Shown: positions 43,113 through 52,583 of the stretch, piece by piece
Layout: each line of letters begins with the position of its first letter
Numbering within the stretch: position 1 is the first letter of the stretch
From: Candidatus Heimdallarchaeota archaeon
GTDB taxonomy: Archaea; Asgardarchaeota; Heimdallarchaeia; Heimdallarchaeales; Kariarchaeaceae
Reading direction: 5' to 3'
DNA: 64,000 bases
NCBI GenBank assembly: GCA_026702845.1
Contig: JADCLS010000002.1
Location: forward strand, 62,001-126,000
Notes under the pieces: model-generated
Databases searched by the model: none
The model's input: only the letters and a program-made list of their open reading frames with translations
What the model was told of the DNA's origin: nothing
Program-made: the position numbers and the translations under genes

Positions 43113-44351
43113 ATGAAACATACAAATGCATTTATTCAATCCCTAGAGGAATATCAACTCAAATTCAGAGAGGAAGCAGATAATATTCTCAAAAAAGAAC
43201 GATCTAAGGGGAAAAAATTGCTCCAGGATACAAATAAAAGACTCAATGTCATTAAAGAAGATGGAGATAAGTTTTTTGAAGAGATAACTCCAGACTCAGG
43301 TACCCAAGAAAAGTATTCCATGAGAATCCATGAAGTCGTGCATTCCACAATAGATTCTATTGTAATTCCAGAACGTATAACCAAGTCTAGTTTAGAGTTA
43401 TTTGCGAAAGGCACAAGAAACGCATTACACAAACAAGATGAAATCCTTATAAAATATGTCTCCCTCCTGAAGGATCAGAGTTATAAACGTAGAGTAAAAT
43501 CTCTCTCCAACTCATTAAAGCGATTGAATAGTGATCTTGTTAAGTTGGAGAAATTCATTTCAGAAAAGTATGCCCCAAATTCAAGCATTGAAGAATTATC
43601 AGAGTTAATCACAGATATGCTTGATTTACTGGAACGATACAATAAAAAATATCTTGAAATTATTGATCGAGAAGAGGAAGTTAAGCAGAAGGATAAAGAA
43701 ATAAAATCCTTGGAGAGTGAATTGTTAATACTACTCAATCATGAAGCAAAGAAACAATATGAAGCAGCAGTTGAGGAATTTTCTAAGTTGCAAAGAGATC
43801 TTGATCACAATTTTTCAAACATACGTAAAGCCATAAGGAAGTTTGTAAATTTACAATCAAAAGCCAAGAATCCTATAGATACAACTTTGATGAAAGAAAT
43901 CATAACTGATGTTGCTACGACTATTGCACATCAAGGATCAATAGGAGCAATTATGAGCATTCTCAAACAAGTGGATAGTCAAATGGAACAAAGTGCACTA
44001 AAACTTAAGAAAGATAAAAGAGAAGCTGCGAGAAAAGATATCAGTGTTCTGATGGAAGGGGAATTGGAAGAGACTTGGAAGAAAGTAAAAGAATGTCACC
44101 AATCTAGAGTGGATAAGGAGAAAATTCTAGTTGATCTTGATTTGGAATCAAAGATAGAAAAACAAGAAGCCAGTATAAATGCTGCTAAAAGAGATCGAAA
44201 TAGGATTATTGAGAGAGAATTACGTGATCTAGAACAGATAGAAGAAGAATTAATGAAGCTGAACTCAGAGCTTAGCAAACAAGATTATGTTACAATAGAT
44301 AGTCAGATAGAGTTAGAACAATTACCTGATTGGGCAATTATTATTGAATAA
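43113..44351 (+). CDS. Long coiled-coil protein
   Basis: 412 residues from the ATG at 43113; a TATA-like AATATAAA box near 43082-43090 supports a leaderless start there. Almost entirely helical with heptad-like Lys/Glu/Leu patterns (EEEVKQKDKEIKSLESELLIL; ERELRDLEQIEEELMKLNSEL). Only the final ten residues (LPDWAIIIE) look non-helical. No SMC hinge or ATPase. Its position just upstream of a roadblock gene in the same direction suggests a scaffold or effector for the GTPase/roadblock system, which is an inference. Confidence 0.7.
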   Translation: MKHTNAFIQSLEEYQLKFREEADNILKKERSKGKKLLQDTNKRLNVIKEDGDKFFEEITPDSGTQEKYSMRIHEVVHSTIDSIVIPERITKSSLELFAKGTRNALHKQDEILIKYVSLLKDQSYKRRVKSLSNSLKRLNSDLVKLEKFISEKYAPNSSIEELSELITDMLDLLERYNKKYLEIIDREEEVKQKDKEIKSLESELLILLNHEAKKQYEAAVEEFSKLQRDLDHNFSNIRKAIRKFVNLQSKAKNPIDTTLMKEIITDVATTIAHQGSIGAIMSILKQVDSQMEQSALKLKKDKREAARKDISVLMEGELEETWKKVKECHQSRVDKEKILVDLDLESKIEKQEASINAAKRDRNRIIERELRDLEQIEEELMKLNSELSKQDYVTIDSQIELEQLPDWAIIIE

Positions 44352-44427
44352 AAGGGATTCTCAGTTATTATATTAGCTAAATATTTATAGATGTTAGTGC
44401 GTCAAGAAGTATAGAATTAAAGGAAAC

Positions 44428-44748
44428 GTGATTACTATATTATCAAGAACCAATTTTGTACCAATACTTGATGCACTTTTCGAGCATGGATCTGTATATG
44501 CAGCAGTGATAGGAAATGCAGAAGGTTTTCCACTAGCTTTTCGTGCTAAGAACTCAACGTTCACTGCAATGGATGCAGAAATGGTTGCTGCTCTGGTTAG
44601 CTCCTTAGTTGGAAAAACCAAAAATGCAGTCGAACGTATTGGAAGAGGACAAGTACAGTTCCTCACCATCGATACAACTGAAGGTGAGATTCTTATTGCA
44701 CTTGAAGTAGATTATATTGTTATTGCGATTCGTGAACGTAAAGTATAA
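44428..44748 (+). CDS. Roadblock/LC7-domain protein (second copy)
   Basis: 106 residues from a GTG at 44428 with AAAGGAAA just upstream; a TAAATATTTATAG stretch near 44379-44391 is a possible promoter. Roadblock pattern: FVPILDALFEHGSVYAAVI, GNAEGFPLAFRA, an AEMVAALVSSLVGKT helix, VQFLTIDTTEGEILIALEVD and a closing strand. This is the minimal domain size. It is probably a regulator or platform for small GTPases. It ends flush with the convergent phosphopantothenate synthetase gene. Confidence 0.75.
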   Translation: MITILSRTNFVPILDALFEHGSVYAAVIGNAEGFPLAFRAKNSTFTAMDAEMVAALVSSLVGKTKNAVERIGRGQVQFLTIDTTEGEILIALEVDYIVIAIRERKV

Positions 44749-45501
44749 TTATTGTCTAAATCCAGAAGTAATCGTTTCCATTGCTTCCAATCTTATTGCA
44801 TTATTGTCATATGATGAAAGGATGCTTCGTGCCTGTTCTTCTCCCTTAATATCTCTAAGTGCTTCCTGAAGCAGAGGAAATACTCTAATTATATTATCAA
44901 CAATTGTAATATTAGCTTCTACCGCAGTTCGTGACAAAGGGTTTAGGTCAACGGTAATCACTTGTTTATTATTCTTCTTCAATCCAATGGTTCTGTCTCC
45001 ATCTTCGAGAGGCACAAATACAACATCAGCTTTGAAAATTCCCCTGCGATCGATCACTCTTCGTGCATGAGAAATTTCATCCATAAATTCTCTGAAATGA
45101 TCATCATTCCCATACAAGGTTGATGGGTTATATGCATTCAATGCCTCAGTTATCGCAGCTACTCGTTCTTCACTTCGATAGAATAAATTTATTTCCAAAG
45201 GTATATTACTTGAGTTAGAAAATTCCACCATCTCAGCTGGACATAAAGCAGTAACATTTCCATTTACTGATAGTACAGGATGTTTTGCCAAATACAGCAT
45301 TGCTGCAGCTGCTTGAATCGCCTTTTTAGCGAAATCATGAGTTTGTTCTCCTAAGAGATAATCAAAAGCTTCTCCTCTACCATGTGCGATTAAGCCTGCC
45401 TCTGCAACAATTTTCTTATGCATACCCTCAATAATGGCATGACGGGTGCGCAGTGAGGCAGCCCGGGGATGATCATCAGGAATATCTGTCATATGATGCA
45501 A
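44749..45501 (-). CDS. 4-phosphopantoate--beta-alanine ligase (phosphopantothenate synthetase)
   Basis: 250 residues, matching archaeal PPS (COG1701). Diagnostic blocks: IPDDHPRAASLRTRHAIIEG (7-26), AEAGLIAHGRGEAFDYLLGE (about 34-53), HPVLSVNGNVTALCP and LEINLFYRSEERVAAI. It joins 4-phosphopantoate to beta-alanine with ATP, replacing pantothenate synthetase in archaeal CoA synthesis. Pantoate kinase, which makes its substrate, lies immediately upstream in the same operon. Start at 45501, or the ATG three codons later. Confidence 0.92.
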   Translation of the reverse strand: MHHMTDIPDDHPRAASLRTRHAIIEGMHKKIVAEAGLIAHGRGEAFDYLLGEQTHDFAKKAIQAAAAMLYLAKHPVLSVNGNVTALCPAEMVEFSNSSNIPLEINLFYRSEERVAAITEALNAYNPSTLYGNDDHFREFMDEISHARRVIDRRGIFKADVVFVPLEDGDRTIGLKKNNKQVITVDLNPLSRTAVEANITIVDNIIRVFPLLQEALRDIKGEEQARSILSSYDNNAIRLEAMETITSGFRQ

Positions 45502-45547
45502 TATCAGAAGATAGATTAAATGAATTTAGTTGTGAAAATATAACAGA

Positions 45548-46426
45548 TTACATAACATGTGGTCGATTATTTGAGATACGCGTAATAAGATATGAATAAT
45601 TATGGTTTTTTATCCATTTTAGTACACGTTCACGATTATTCGGTAAAATCAATACGGTTTCACCAATCATGGCCATGGCTGTATCATACTCATTTATCTT
45701 TTCAAGTTGATCTTGAATTGAAATAACTTGCTGAGTGGCTAATCCACATGATCTTGTAAATGCATGACCTAGCTGTAAAAATGACTTTGCAACGTTATTA
45801 TGGGATATGTTGTTTGCCTTATTTACGGCTTCAATTCCTGCCTTGGTAACTGCAACCATCATATCATCTGAGGTGATAATTTCTGAAGTTTTTAATGGAC
45901 CTATATAAATAATAATCACTTCATCAGTTGCTTGGAAAACTTTCATTTTACAATATTCTGGATCTCCTTGTGTCAATCTTAGCTCAATATTGGATGCAAC
46001 CTGTGCCACCACTGAACCGAGCCCTGTATGGTGGATCAATTCTGCGCGATGAGCAAGTTTGTAGAGTTGCAATTTGTCTATATTAGTTTGATGAAGTACA
46101 TCAAGTGCGAGTAATGTACCAATTGCCCCTGCCCCCGAGGTGGAAAACCCATAACCCATAGGTAATCTTGATTGATGATTCACAATGTAAGATGCACTTA
46201 TACCACTGAGTTGCTCATACAATTTGATTGCAGTGAGAGTGACTTCTCCAGATATTGGGTCATTATTCCAGAAAACTTGATCAGAATTTGAAAAATTAAT
46301 TTCTGTAATCACTCCTTCTTCAAAATTAAATCCACCACCAATACTTCCATGTTTACTTGGATCATCAAATTTGAATGGTACACCAAAAAATAAGGTACAA
46401 TGACCAGGAGCCCATGCCTTTACCAC
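45548..46426 (-). CDS. Pantoate kinase (GHMP family)
   Basis: 292 residues from a GTG at 46426 with AAGGTGAT upstream, nine bases after the preceding gene's stop. GHMP features: KAWAPGHCTLFFGVPF at the N-terminus, the ATP-binding LPMGYGFSTSGAGAIGTLLA (about residues 88-107) and the PoK-specific HTGLGSVVAQ segment. It phosphorylates pantoate to 4-phosphopantoate, the first committed archaeal CoA step, and sits next to its pathway partner. Confidence 0.92.
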   Translation of the reverse strand: MVKAWAPGHCTLFFGVPFKFDDPSKHGSIGGGFNFEEGVITEINFSNSDQVFWNNDPISGEVTLTAIKLYEQLSGISASYIVNHQSRLPMGYGFSTSGAGAIGTLLALDVLHQTNIDKLQLYKLAHRAELIHHTGLGSVVAQVASNIELRLTQGDPEYCKMKVFQATDEVIIIYIGPLKTSEIITSDDMMVAVTKAGIEAVNKANNISHNNVAKSFLQLGHAFTRSCGLATQQVISIQDQLEKINEYDTAMAMIGETVLILPNNRERVLKWIKNHNYSYLITRISNNRPHVM

Positions 46427-46435
46427 GGTATCACC

Positions 46436-46915
46436 TTATAACTCAAAAGAATGATCTGCGGTTTTACTTAATGCAATGGAAAAACCCGGATTAAAACCAA
46501 TAATTGCAGTATCGATATTATTTTCCTTTACTTTAGTCAATAAGGGTACAACTCGTGCATCCCGAGATGCTATCACCATAATATCGATATCTTTTTGTGC
46601 GCTTATCTCTAGGGCCTTCATAGTTAACATAACATAAAGATCTGAATGAACAACGAGTGGAGTATATCCACTATTAACCATAGCCTCAACTAATCCTTTA
46701 GAAGCATGATGATTAAGCAAAATATATCGATACTTGATAGATCCGAGATTCTGGGCGACTTTATCAATATCTTCTATCTTGATCTGTCGATTACCATGTT
46801 TTCTAAGTAAATTGGGCCCATCAACAATGATAGCAACTCTCTTCTCTCGATTCAGCCGAAAAATACTCTTGAAGGCATTCCAGCTTCTTATGTTTTGGGT
46901 TTCTGTCGCACTCAA
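46436..46915 (-). CDS. NYN (PIN-like) domain protein
   Basis: 159 residues. Active-site residues of the NYN fold are present: VAIIVDGPNLLRK (D32, N35), QKDIDIMVIASRDARVVPLL (D109/D111, S117, D119) and a closing IDTAIIGFN strand. It belongs to the archaeal/bacterial YacP/LabA-like putative RNases. It lies 12 bases after the coiled-coil/winged-helix gene and nine bases before pantoate kinase, so all four genes likely form one leftward operon. A degenerate paralogue is at 40933. Confidence 0.85.
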   Translation of the reverse strand: MSATETQNIRSWNAFKSIFRLNREKRVAIIVDGPNLLRKHGNRQIKIEDIDKVAQNLGSIKYRYILLNHHASKGLVEAMVNSGYTPLVVHSDLYVMLTMKALEISAQKDIDIMVIASRDARVVPLLTKVKENNIDTAIIGFNPGFSIALSKTADHSFEL

Positions 46916-46927
46916 TCAAATCAGTTC

Positions 46928-48406
46928 CTAATTCAGTAAGAAAGGAGAATTTCTATCAACAACCTCTGCAAATAGATATCTACCATCCTTACGTGTATTA
47001 ACTAATTTTTCCTTATTCAACTCAATTAGTACACGGTGTATGATATTGACAGGAACTCCCACACCTTGAGCTAAATTGTCAATTCTCATCTCACCTGAAA
47101 TAGATTGAAGGAAGAAAAGAGTCTTGAATTTTATATCATTACCTAGCAATTTGGTTAAATATTCTAATGATGTCTTATTTTCCACCATTTGTTTCTCAAG
47201 AGTGGTCACATGTGAGCTAATTTTCTCCTTTTCTTCGGCAGAAATTGATTCCTTACCCTCATATTGAAGGAGCTTATCTGTAGCTTCCTTGAGTTCTGAT
47301 TTAGTTTTCTGAAGTTCGGTCTCAAGATTCCTTGATTTCTGGCCATATTTCTCAATATCCGAATTTAAAGTATTGAAGGTCTCCTGTAATGCAGAATAGA
47401 GATTTTCTGTTTCCTTAAACTGAGTTTGAGCTGTTTTTAGTTTCTCTTTTGTGCTTTTATTCTCTATCAACAATTCTTCTTTCTCCACTTCCATATTATG
47501 GATCCTATCATTCTTTTGTACAATTTCTCTCCTTAGTTCAAGGACCTGGCTTCTGGTTTTCTCAAGTGAATCTTGTAATTCTGTAACAAGTTCAGCAGAT
47601 GCGGTTGATACCCTTTGTTCCAATTTCCGGATGGTATTTTCAGCTTCTTGAAGTTGATTCCTAAGTGCCTCCACCTCATTTCCCGAGGTTGACTGATCCC
47701 TCAAAGCCTGTTGAAGTTGCTCAATTTTAACATCACGATCATTAATTGTTTCTTGTAACTCTTCAATATTCATATTATATTCAAGAAGGGTCTGACCAAG
47801 ATTATTGGATTGATCTTCCATATGCTGAAGACCTTGTGTTAAATTCTGAATCTCATTATCTTTTTCAAGAATTATCTGATCACGTTCACGTATTAGATCA
47901 TCGCGTTCTTCCAATGCTTTCTGATATAATTCCAAATCGCTACTGGACATGGATGAACTGCTAGATAACTCTGCAATCAGTGCTTGTTGCTCATCAATTT
48001 TCTGTTTATAATTTTGTACAGTTTCCATCAGTTCATTCATATGAACTAATTGACCTTTTACTTCATTGATTCCTTTCATCCACTCATCTTGAATGACTTG
48101 TGGATTATTGAATCCTTCTTCGATGGCTACACGTATTTGCTTTGATGCTTCAGCAATGACACGTAGAAAGATTATATTGCGGTAATATTCAAGAAAAGCT
48201 TCTCTATGCCTTCTATTGAAATCTTGAATATCTGATCTTGCATATTGAACCAAACCTTGATTGAAAAACTGAGTGAGAACAGCATCTGTCCTGTCACGAA
48301 TTTCTTGTTCAACCAAACGTCGATTTTTATTCATTTCTTCAAGAAATTCAAGTACTGCGTTTCTGACTACAGTAATAGGTGATTCTGTGTCTTCGCTAGC
48401 CATCAT
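46928..48406 (-). CDS. Coiled-coil protein with C-terminal winged helix
   Basis: 492 residues. Residues 1-100 form a helical N-terminal domain. About 105-415 form a long coiled coil with dense Glu/Gln/Leu heptads (LRNQLQEAENTIRKLEQRV). The last 75 residues look like a winged helix: KTLFFLQSISGEMRIDNLAQ, GVGVPVNIIHRVLIELNKE and a wing NTRKDGRYLFAEV. It is probably a DNA-associated, oligomeric structural or regulatory protein. First gene of the operon with NYN, pantoate kinase and PPS. Start at 48406, or one codon later. Confidence 0.78.
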   Translation of the reverse strand: MMASEDTESPITVVRNAVLEFLEEMNKNRRLVEQEIRDRTDAVLTQFFNQGLVQYARSDIQDFNRRHREAFLEYYRNIIFLRVIAEASKQIRVAIEEGFNNPQVIQDEWMKGINEVKGQLVHMNELMETVQNYKQKIDEQQALIAELSSSSSMSSSDLELYQKALEERDDLIRERDQIILEKDNEIQNLTQGLQHMEDQSNNLGQTLLEYNMNIEELQETINDRDVKIEQLQQALRDQSTSGNEVEALRNQLQEAENTIRKLEQRVSTASAELVTELQDSLEKTRSQVLELRREIVQKNDRIHNMEVEKEELLIENKSTKEKLKTAQTQFKETENLYSALQETFNTLNSDIEKYGQKSRNLETELQKTKSELKEATDKLLQYEGKESISAEEKEKISSHVTTLEKQMVENKTSLEYLTKLLGNDIKFKTLFFLQSISGEMRIDNLAQGVGVPVNIIHRVLIELNKEKLVNTRKDGRYLFAEVVDRNSPFLLN

Positions 48407-48829
48407 ATGAGTTACTTGAATTCTGATAAAAAAAGAATATCCTTATGTTGGAATAAATTGTTGTTATTGTTGATAAATTTTGAAAGATCAAATGCAAAGA
48501 AAAAATCTCAATATTATTTGATTGAGTATTAAATTTAATAGAAAATAAATTGAGCAAATTATCAATTATTCACTTGGAGAATCAGGCAGAGAATGCAGAA
48601 TAATGCAATTTTACATTACATTCAAAACATACCTTTATTTTGGACTGTTCACCCATAATTTTACACTCTCAAACTCATTTCAAGTGCATTAGAATCTAAA
48701 ATAATTGAGTTTCCTACTTATTTTTTGTATAAATACTTATATGATATGAGAATCATACATTGATTATAGAGTGAAACAAATCTTGTTGTGCCTAGTTACG
48801 ATTGGAACTCAATTAGGAGGATTACTATT
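48407..48829. other. Divergent intergenic region with promoters for both flanking genes
   Basis: About 420 bases, very AT-rich. GTATAAATAC at 48727-48736 followed by TTATATGATA is a good rightward promoter about 90-100 bases before the GTPase ATG, giving that gene a leader that carries its strong GGAGG site. Nothing else recognised. Confidence 0.45.
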
Positions 48830-49585
48830 ATGAAGCAACAAATTTTCAAACGAGATGTTGAGGGGGTACCTACCATTAAACTCACTGTTTTTGGACCTTC
48901 CCTCGCTGGAAAGACGAGTTTACTCACAATTTATTCCATCCTTAAAAAGGTAGAAAATCCTGATAGCGTTTATTCAGAGCTAAAAAAGATTGATGATCCT
49001 AGTGGACGTACAGCTCTGTTTGATCAAAGTGTTTTTGAACTACCAAAAGGTCAAGGTACATCATTACCACTCATGCGTTATGCTTTATATTCAGTTGCAG
49101 GTCAAGATAGGTACCGAGAAACGAGAAAGGTAGTGCTTAAAGGAACAGATGGTTTGATGATTATGCTTGATCCCAAAAAGGAACAATGGCAGGCCAACAA
49201 AAATTCACTTGAAGAACTGATGGAACTACTAGGAGATCAACTTACAACTGGAAAGCTACCTTGGGTATTAGTTATCAATAAAATTGATCTGCCTGCAGAT
49301 ACTAGAAACAGCACCACAGAATTTATGCAACTCATGGAAGCAGTCGGACTTGTAAAAGATCAAGGAGAGGCATTCACCAAACTAATGGAAATGTCTTGCC
49401 TAACAGCCCGAAATGATTTACTAGCTATGCCCAAGAGAGCAGATTGGAGAGAACAACTTGATTCATCTGGAAGATTGAGAAAAGAAGCTAGACCAGAATC
49501 TGTTATCAAAGCAGCACACCCCATTGAAGTCTTAACTAGAATGGTCATCGAACACAAGATTCAGATGATCAGATCAAGAGGATAA
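48830..49585 (+). CDS. MglA-like small GTPase (second type, with insertions)
   Basis: 251 residues from the ATG at 48830, which has AGGAGGATT nine bases upstream; an in-frame start at 48788 lacks a site. G motifs: FGPSLAGKTSLL, DDPSGRTALFD, LYSVAGQDRYRETRKVVLKG and VINKIDLP. It is longer than standard MglA (about 195), with an insertion before the second motif and a C-terminal helical extension (SSGRLRKEARPESVIKAAH). An ABC ATPase gene follows in the same direction after 77 bases, perhaps as one unit. Confidence 0.88.
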   Translation: MKQQIFKRDVEGVPTIKLTVFGPSLAGKTSLLTIYSILKKVENPDSVYSELKKIDDPSGRTALFDQSVFELPKGQGTSLPLMRYALYSVAGQDRYRETRKVVLKGTDGLMIMLDPKKEQWQANKNSLEELMELLGDQLTTGKLPWVLVINKIDLPADTRNSTTEFMQLMEAVGLVKDQGEAFTKLMEMSCLTARNDLLAMPKRADWREQLDSSGRLRKEARPESVIKAAHPIEVLTRMVIEHKIQMIRSRG

Positions 49586-49662
49586 TTTAGGATTATACAA
49601 TTAACTACAACCATTCCAACTTCAGTCTAAATATTAAAATCATATAAGGAATACCAGTAGGT

Positions 49663-50388
49663 GTGGACACCGGTATTGATATCGTTAATTTGAGCAAGGA
49701 GTTTGGTGAGGTGAAAGCGCTTCAATCAATCAATGTTTCAATTCCGAGAGGAAAGATTGTTGGATTACTAGGCCCCAATGGAGCTGGTAAATCTACACTT
49801 GTTCGACTTCTTTCTGCAGTCATGCGACCAAGTTCAGGTACTGCAAAAGTATATGGATATGACTTAATTTCAGAATCTAAACAAGTAAAATCAATCACTG
49901 GGTTACTACCTGAGGAGTATGCACTCTATGAAAAGCTGACTATTTTCGAGTATGTTGAATTTATCGGCAAGCTGTATAATATGGATGATCAGACTATACA
50001 ACAACGATTCTTGGAATATAGCTCAAAGTTGCAGATCAATGACCTTCAGAATAGATTAATCGAAACCTTAAGTAAGGGACAAAAACAAAAAGTTGCCATT
50101 ATAACAGCCTTGATTCAAGAACCTCAGGTGGTTTTTCTTGATGAACCCATCGCAAATCTCGATGTGGCTAGCCAAAAAGTGGTAAAACAGATTATCCTGT
50201 CATACAAATCTCAGAACAGAATTATCCTTATTGCTACACATTTACTAGAGAATGTATCAACGATCTGTGATGATCTCCTCCTCATTGATGAGGGCCGCAT
50301 CCTCTATTCCGGTTCGATAGAAACCTTCCAGAAGTCCCATCTATCACTGGAAGAAGCATATCTCGAATATTTAGAGGGTTTATCTTGA
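49663..50388 (+). CDS. ABC transporter ATP-binding protein (ABC-2/NatA type)
   Basis: 241 residues from a GTG at 49663 with a CATATAAGG box upstream. Walker A GPNGAGKST (38-46), Q-loop LLPEEYALYEKLTIFEY, signature LSKGQKQKVAIITAL, Walker B VVFLDEPIANLD and H-loop IATHLLE. The signature has Lys in LSKGQ, as in many NatA-like ATPases. Its stop overlaps the permease start by 4 bases, so they form a two-gene transporter. Confidence 0.92.
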   Translation: MDTGIDIVNLSKEFGEVKALQSINVSIPRGKIVGLLGPNGAGKSTLVRLLSAVMRPSSGTAKVYGYDLISESKQVKSITGLLPEEYALYEKLTIFEYVEFIGKLYNMDDQTIQQRFLEYSSKLQINDLQNRLIETLSKGQKQKVAIITALIQEPQVVFLDEPIANLDVASQKVVKQIILSYKSQNRIILIATHLLENVSTICDDLLLIDEGRILYSGSIETFQKSHLSLEEAYLEYLEGLS

Positions 50389-52583
50389 ATAGACAACATA
50401 TCATTGCTGTGTTCAAAGCAGAATACTATACCACCACAGCTAGATTTCGAGTATATAGAAAACAAATACCGATCTTATTCATAGCTGGAATTCTCCTATT
50501 TAGTTATATCTTACGTTCAATCTTTGATGTGTTGAGAGAAGACATAGAAATTACTCCTCCCTCATTAAGTACATTTTTCTCTTTACTTGCTATTTTTTCT
50601 TATTTCACCATATTCGCTCCTTTACTAAGTGCACAGGTTGTTTATGATGATAGTGCACGTTCCCGGAGAGAAGTAGCTCTCTCTTCACCTGTCAGTGCTA
50701 AGAGCTTACTTATAGGCAATCTATTATCTAATTTGGCATTCTATCTACCATTTTTTGGTTTAATTGGCACACTGATTCTATCACCATTTATGGGTTCGGG
50801 ACAATTTAACCCAATCCTCACTTCAGTACTTCTATTCTTGGTTCTATCAGTGATAATTGTAATTGGTTTGACTGCAGGTACACTACTCTCACCAGTCGTT
50901 TATTTCATAATATCAAAACAGAAAAATGAAATTGCTAGAGCAGCAATCACTTTGATGGTTGCCGTGATGATGATTTTCTCACTACCCTTACTCAAATACC
51001 TCATGGATAATGTGGAGCAGAATAACCTTGGTGTAATTGGTCTATTACCTTTCACCTTGGCCTCATCTTTAATGATATATATTCTATATGGACAAGAGCT
51101 TGGGATCCCTCCAGTACCTAGCATTTTGTACTTGTTACTTTATGTGATTATTATCATTGCCATAGGTTGGTGGAAGGCAGATAGACTCTATAACCTACAT
51201 GAGGATGTGATCCATTCATCATCAGCCAATCCATCATCCAGATGGAATAAAATCCTAGATAGCCTCACAATAGTCATCCCGGGTAAATATCGATATCATA
51301 GCCGATCGATCATGCGTGCTTCTATGAGAGATATTGAGCATATTAGTAGATTAAGTATAGGTTTGGCAGTCACAGTGTTCATGATCTTTGCCTTATCTTC
51401 CCGGGGATTGTTTAGAACTGCAGGAAATTTTCCCCCAGAAATTGAGATGGCAGTTATTATTTTTTCTCTGGTATTATCATCGGCTAGTGTAATTTTCATT
51501 GAAGCTTCAAGTTTCACCATTCAGCATCGAGATATGCTTAGTCTTATAAAATCATCACCTGATGGTGCGACAAAATTCATAGTTGCAAAGGCAATTCAAA
51601 TGTTCTACTTTAGCATCCCAATTTTCATCAGCATCATTCTTGTACTCTCATCATTAGGATTTATTGATACAAGTAATAGAGGTCCATTAATCCTTACAAT
51701 CATCATCACATTAATCTGCTTAATATCCATTTGTTTAGCAATATATATTCTAAATCCCATAGATAATCCAGAAGATATTAGTAATTTCATCAATCTGTTG
51801 TTCTTCTATATTATATCATTTATTCTGGCTATTGCCCCTGTGGTTGCAATTATTAGATTTGGAGAAATTACTTGGATTTTTACAGCAAGTTACTTTTTGT
51901 TCAGCCTGTTGATTGCTGTGATTTCATTATATATTTCTATTAAAGCACTAGAACAGATGAATATTGAGACATTATCCAGTAGATTCTCCCTCAAATTCAC
52001 CCAAGTGGTGAAGAGTCTGTTCATCTATATGTTAGTGTTCAATATGATTCCACTTCTTTCTGTTGGGTACTTATTATCTTCAGGAGATATTATTGGTTTC
52101 CTTTTATTTTCTTCCATTCTCAGTCTAATAGTACCAATTTTTATGTGGGCAAAGAATATAGTGAAGAAACCAGCATTTACTTTAAGGCCATCACAAATTA
52201 GATTTCTATTCGTTTCACTTGTACTCATGCTCTTGGTTGCGATCCTGATTTCATTGATTTCACCTAATGCAGAGGCACTTATTGCGATATCGCCTTCATT
52301 TCCCATATGGCAGGTGATAATAATTATAATGGTGTTAGGGATCTCTGAAGAATTACTCTTCAGAGGTTTCTTTTTTGATTTATCACACGATCGTTTGGAT
52401 CCATGGGAAAACATTGTATTAACTGCCATGCTCTTTGCCACAGGGCATGTATTATCCGTTATATCATTCATTAATGCATTTATTCAGGGTTTGATTCTTG
52501 GATACTCAAGGCATAAGACAGGTTCTTTGCTACCTGCCGTACTACTTCATCTTTCTTATAATCTTATCTTCATTCTTTACTAA
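50385..52583 (+). CDS. ABC-2 permease fused to a CPBP intramembrane protease domain
   Basis: 732 residues, TTG start overlapping the ATPase stop by four bases. The first 500 or so residues hold about 12 membrane helices of ABC-2 (NatB-like) permease type. The last 130 form a CPBP (CAAX protease/bacteriocin-processing) domain: EELLFRGFFF (Glu-Glu/Arg, about 655-664), FATGHVLSVISF (His, about 683-694) and LLHLSYNLIF (His and Asn, about 720-729), so all metal-site residues are present. The protein could both export and cleave a membrane substrate. It overlaps the convergent gene by 14 bases. Confidence 0.88.
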   Translation: MNRQHIIAVFKAEYYTTTARFRVYRKQIPILFIAGILLFSYILRSIFDVLREDIEITPPSLSTFFSLLAIFSYFTIFAPLLSAQVVYDDSARSRREVALSSPVSAKSLLIGNLLSNLAFYLPFFGLIGTLILSPFMGSGQFNPILTSVLLFLVLSVIIVIGLTAGTLLSPVVYFIISKQKNEIARAAITLMVAVMMIFSLPLLKYLMDNVEQNNLGVIGLLPFTLASSLMIYILYGQELGIPPVPSILYLLLYVIIIIAIGWWKADRLYNLHEDVIHSSSANPSSRWNKILDSLTIVIPGKYRYHSRSIMRASMRDIEHISRLSIGLAVTVFMIFALSSRGLFRTAGNFPPEIEMAVIIFSLVLSSASVIFIEASSFTIQHRDMLSLIKSSPDGATKFIVAKAIQMFYFSIPIFISIILVLSSLGFIDTSNRGPLILTIIITLICLISICLAIYILNPIDNPEDISNFINLLFFYIISFILAIAPVVAIIRFGEITWIFTASYFLFSLLIAVISLYISIKALEQMNIETLSSRFSLKFTQVVKSLFIYMLVFNMIPLLSVGYLLSSGDIIGFLLFSSILSLIVPIFMWAKNIVKKPAFTLRPSQIRFLFVSLVLMLLVAILISLISPNAEALIAISPSFPIWQVIIIIMVLGISEELLFRGFFFDLSHDRLDPWENIVLTAMLFATGHVLSVISFINAFIQGLILGYSRHKTGSLLPAVLLHLSYNLIFILY

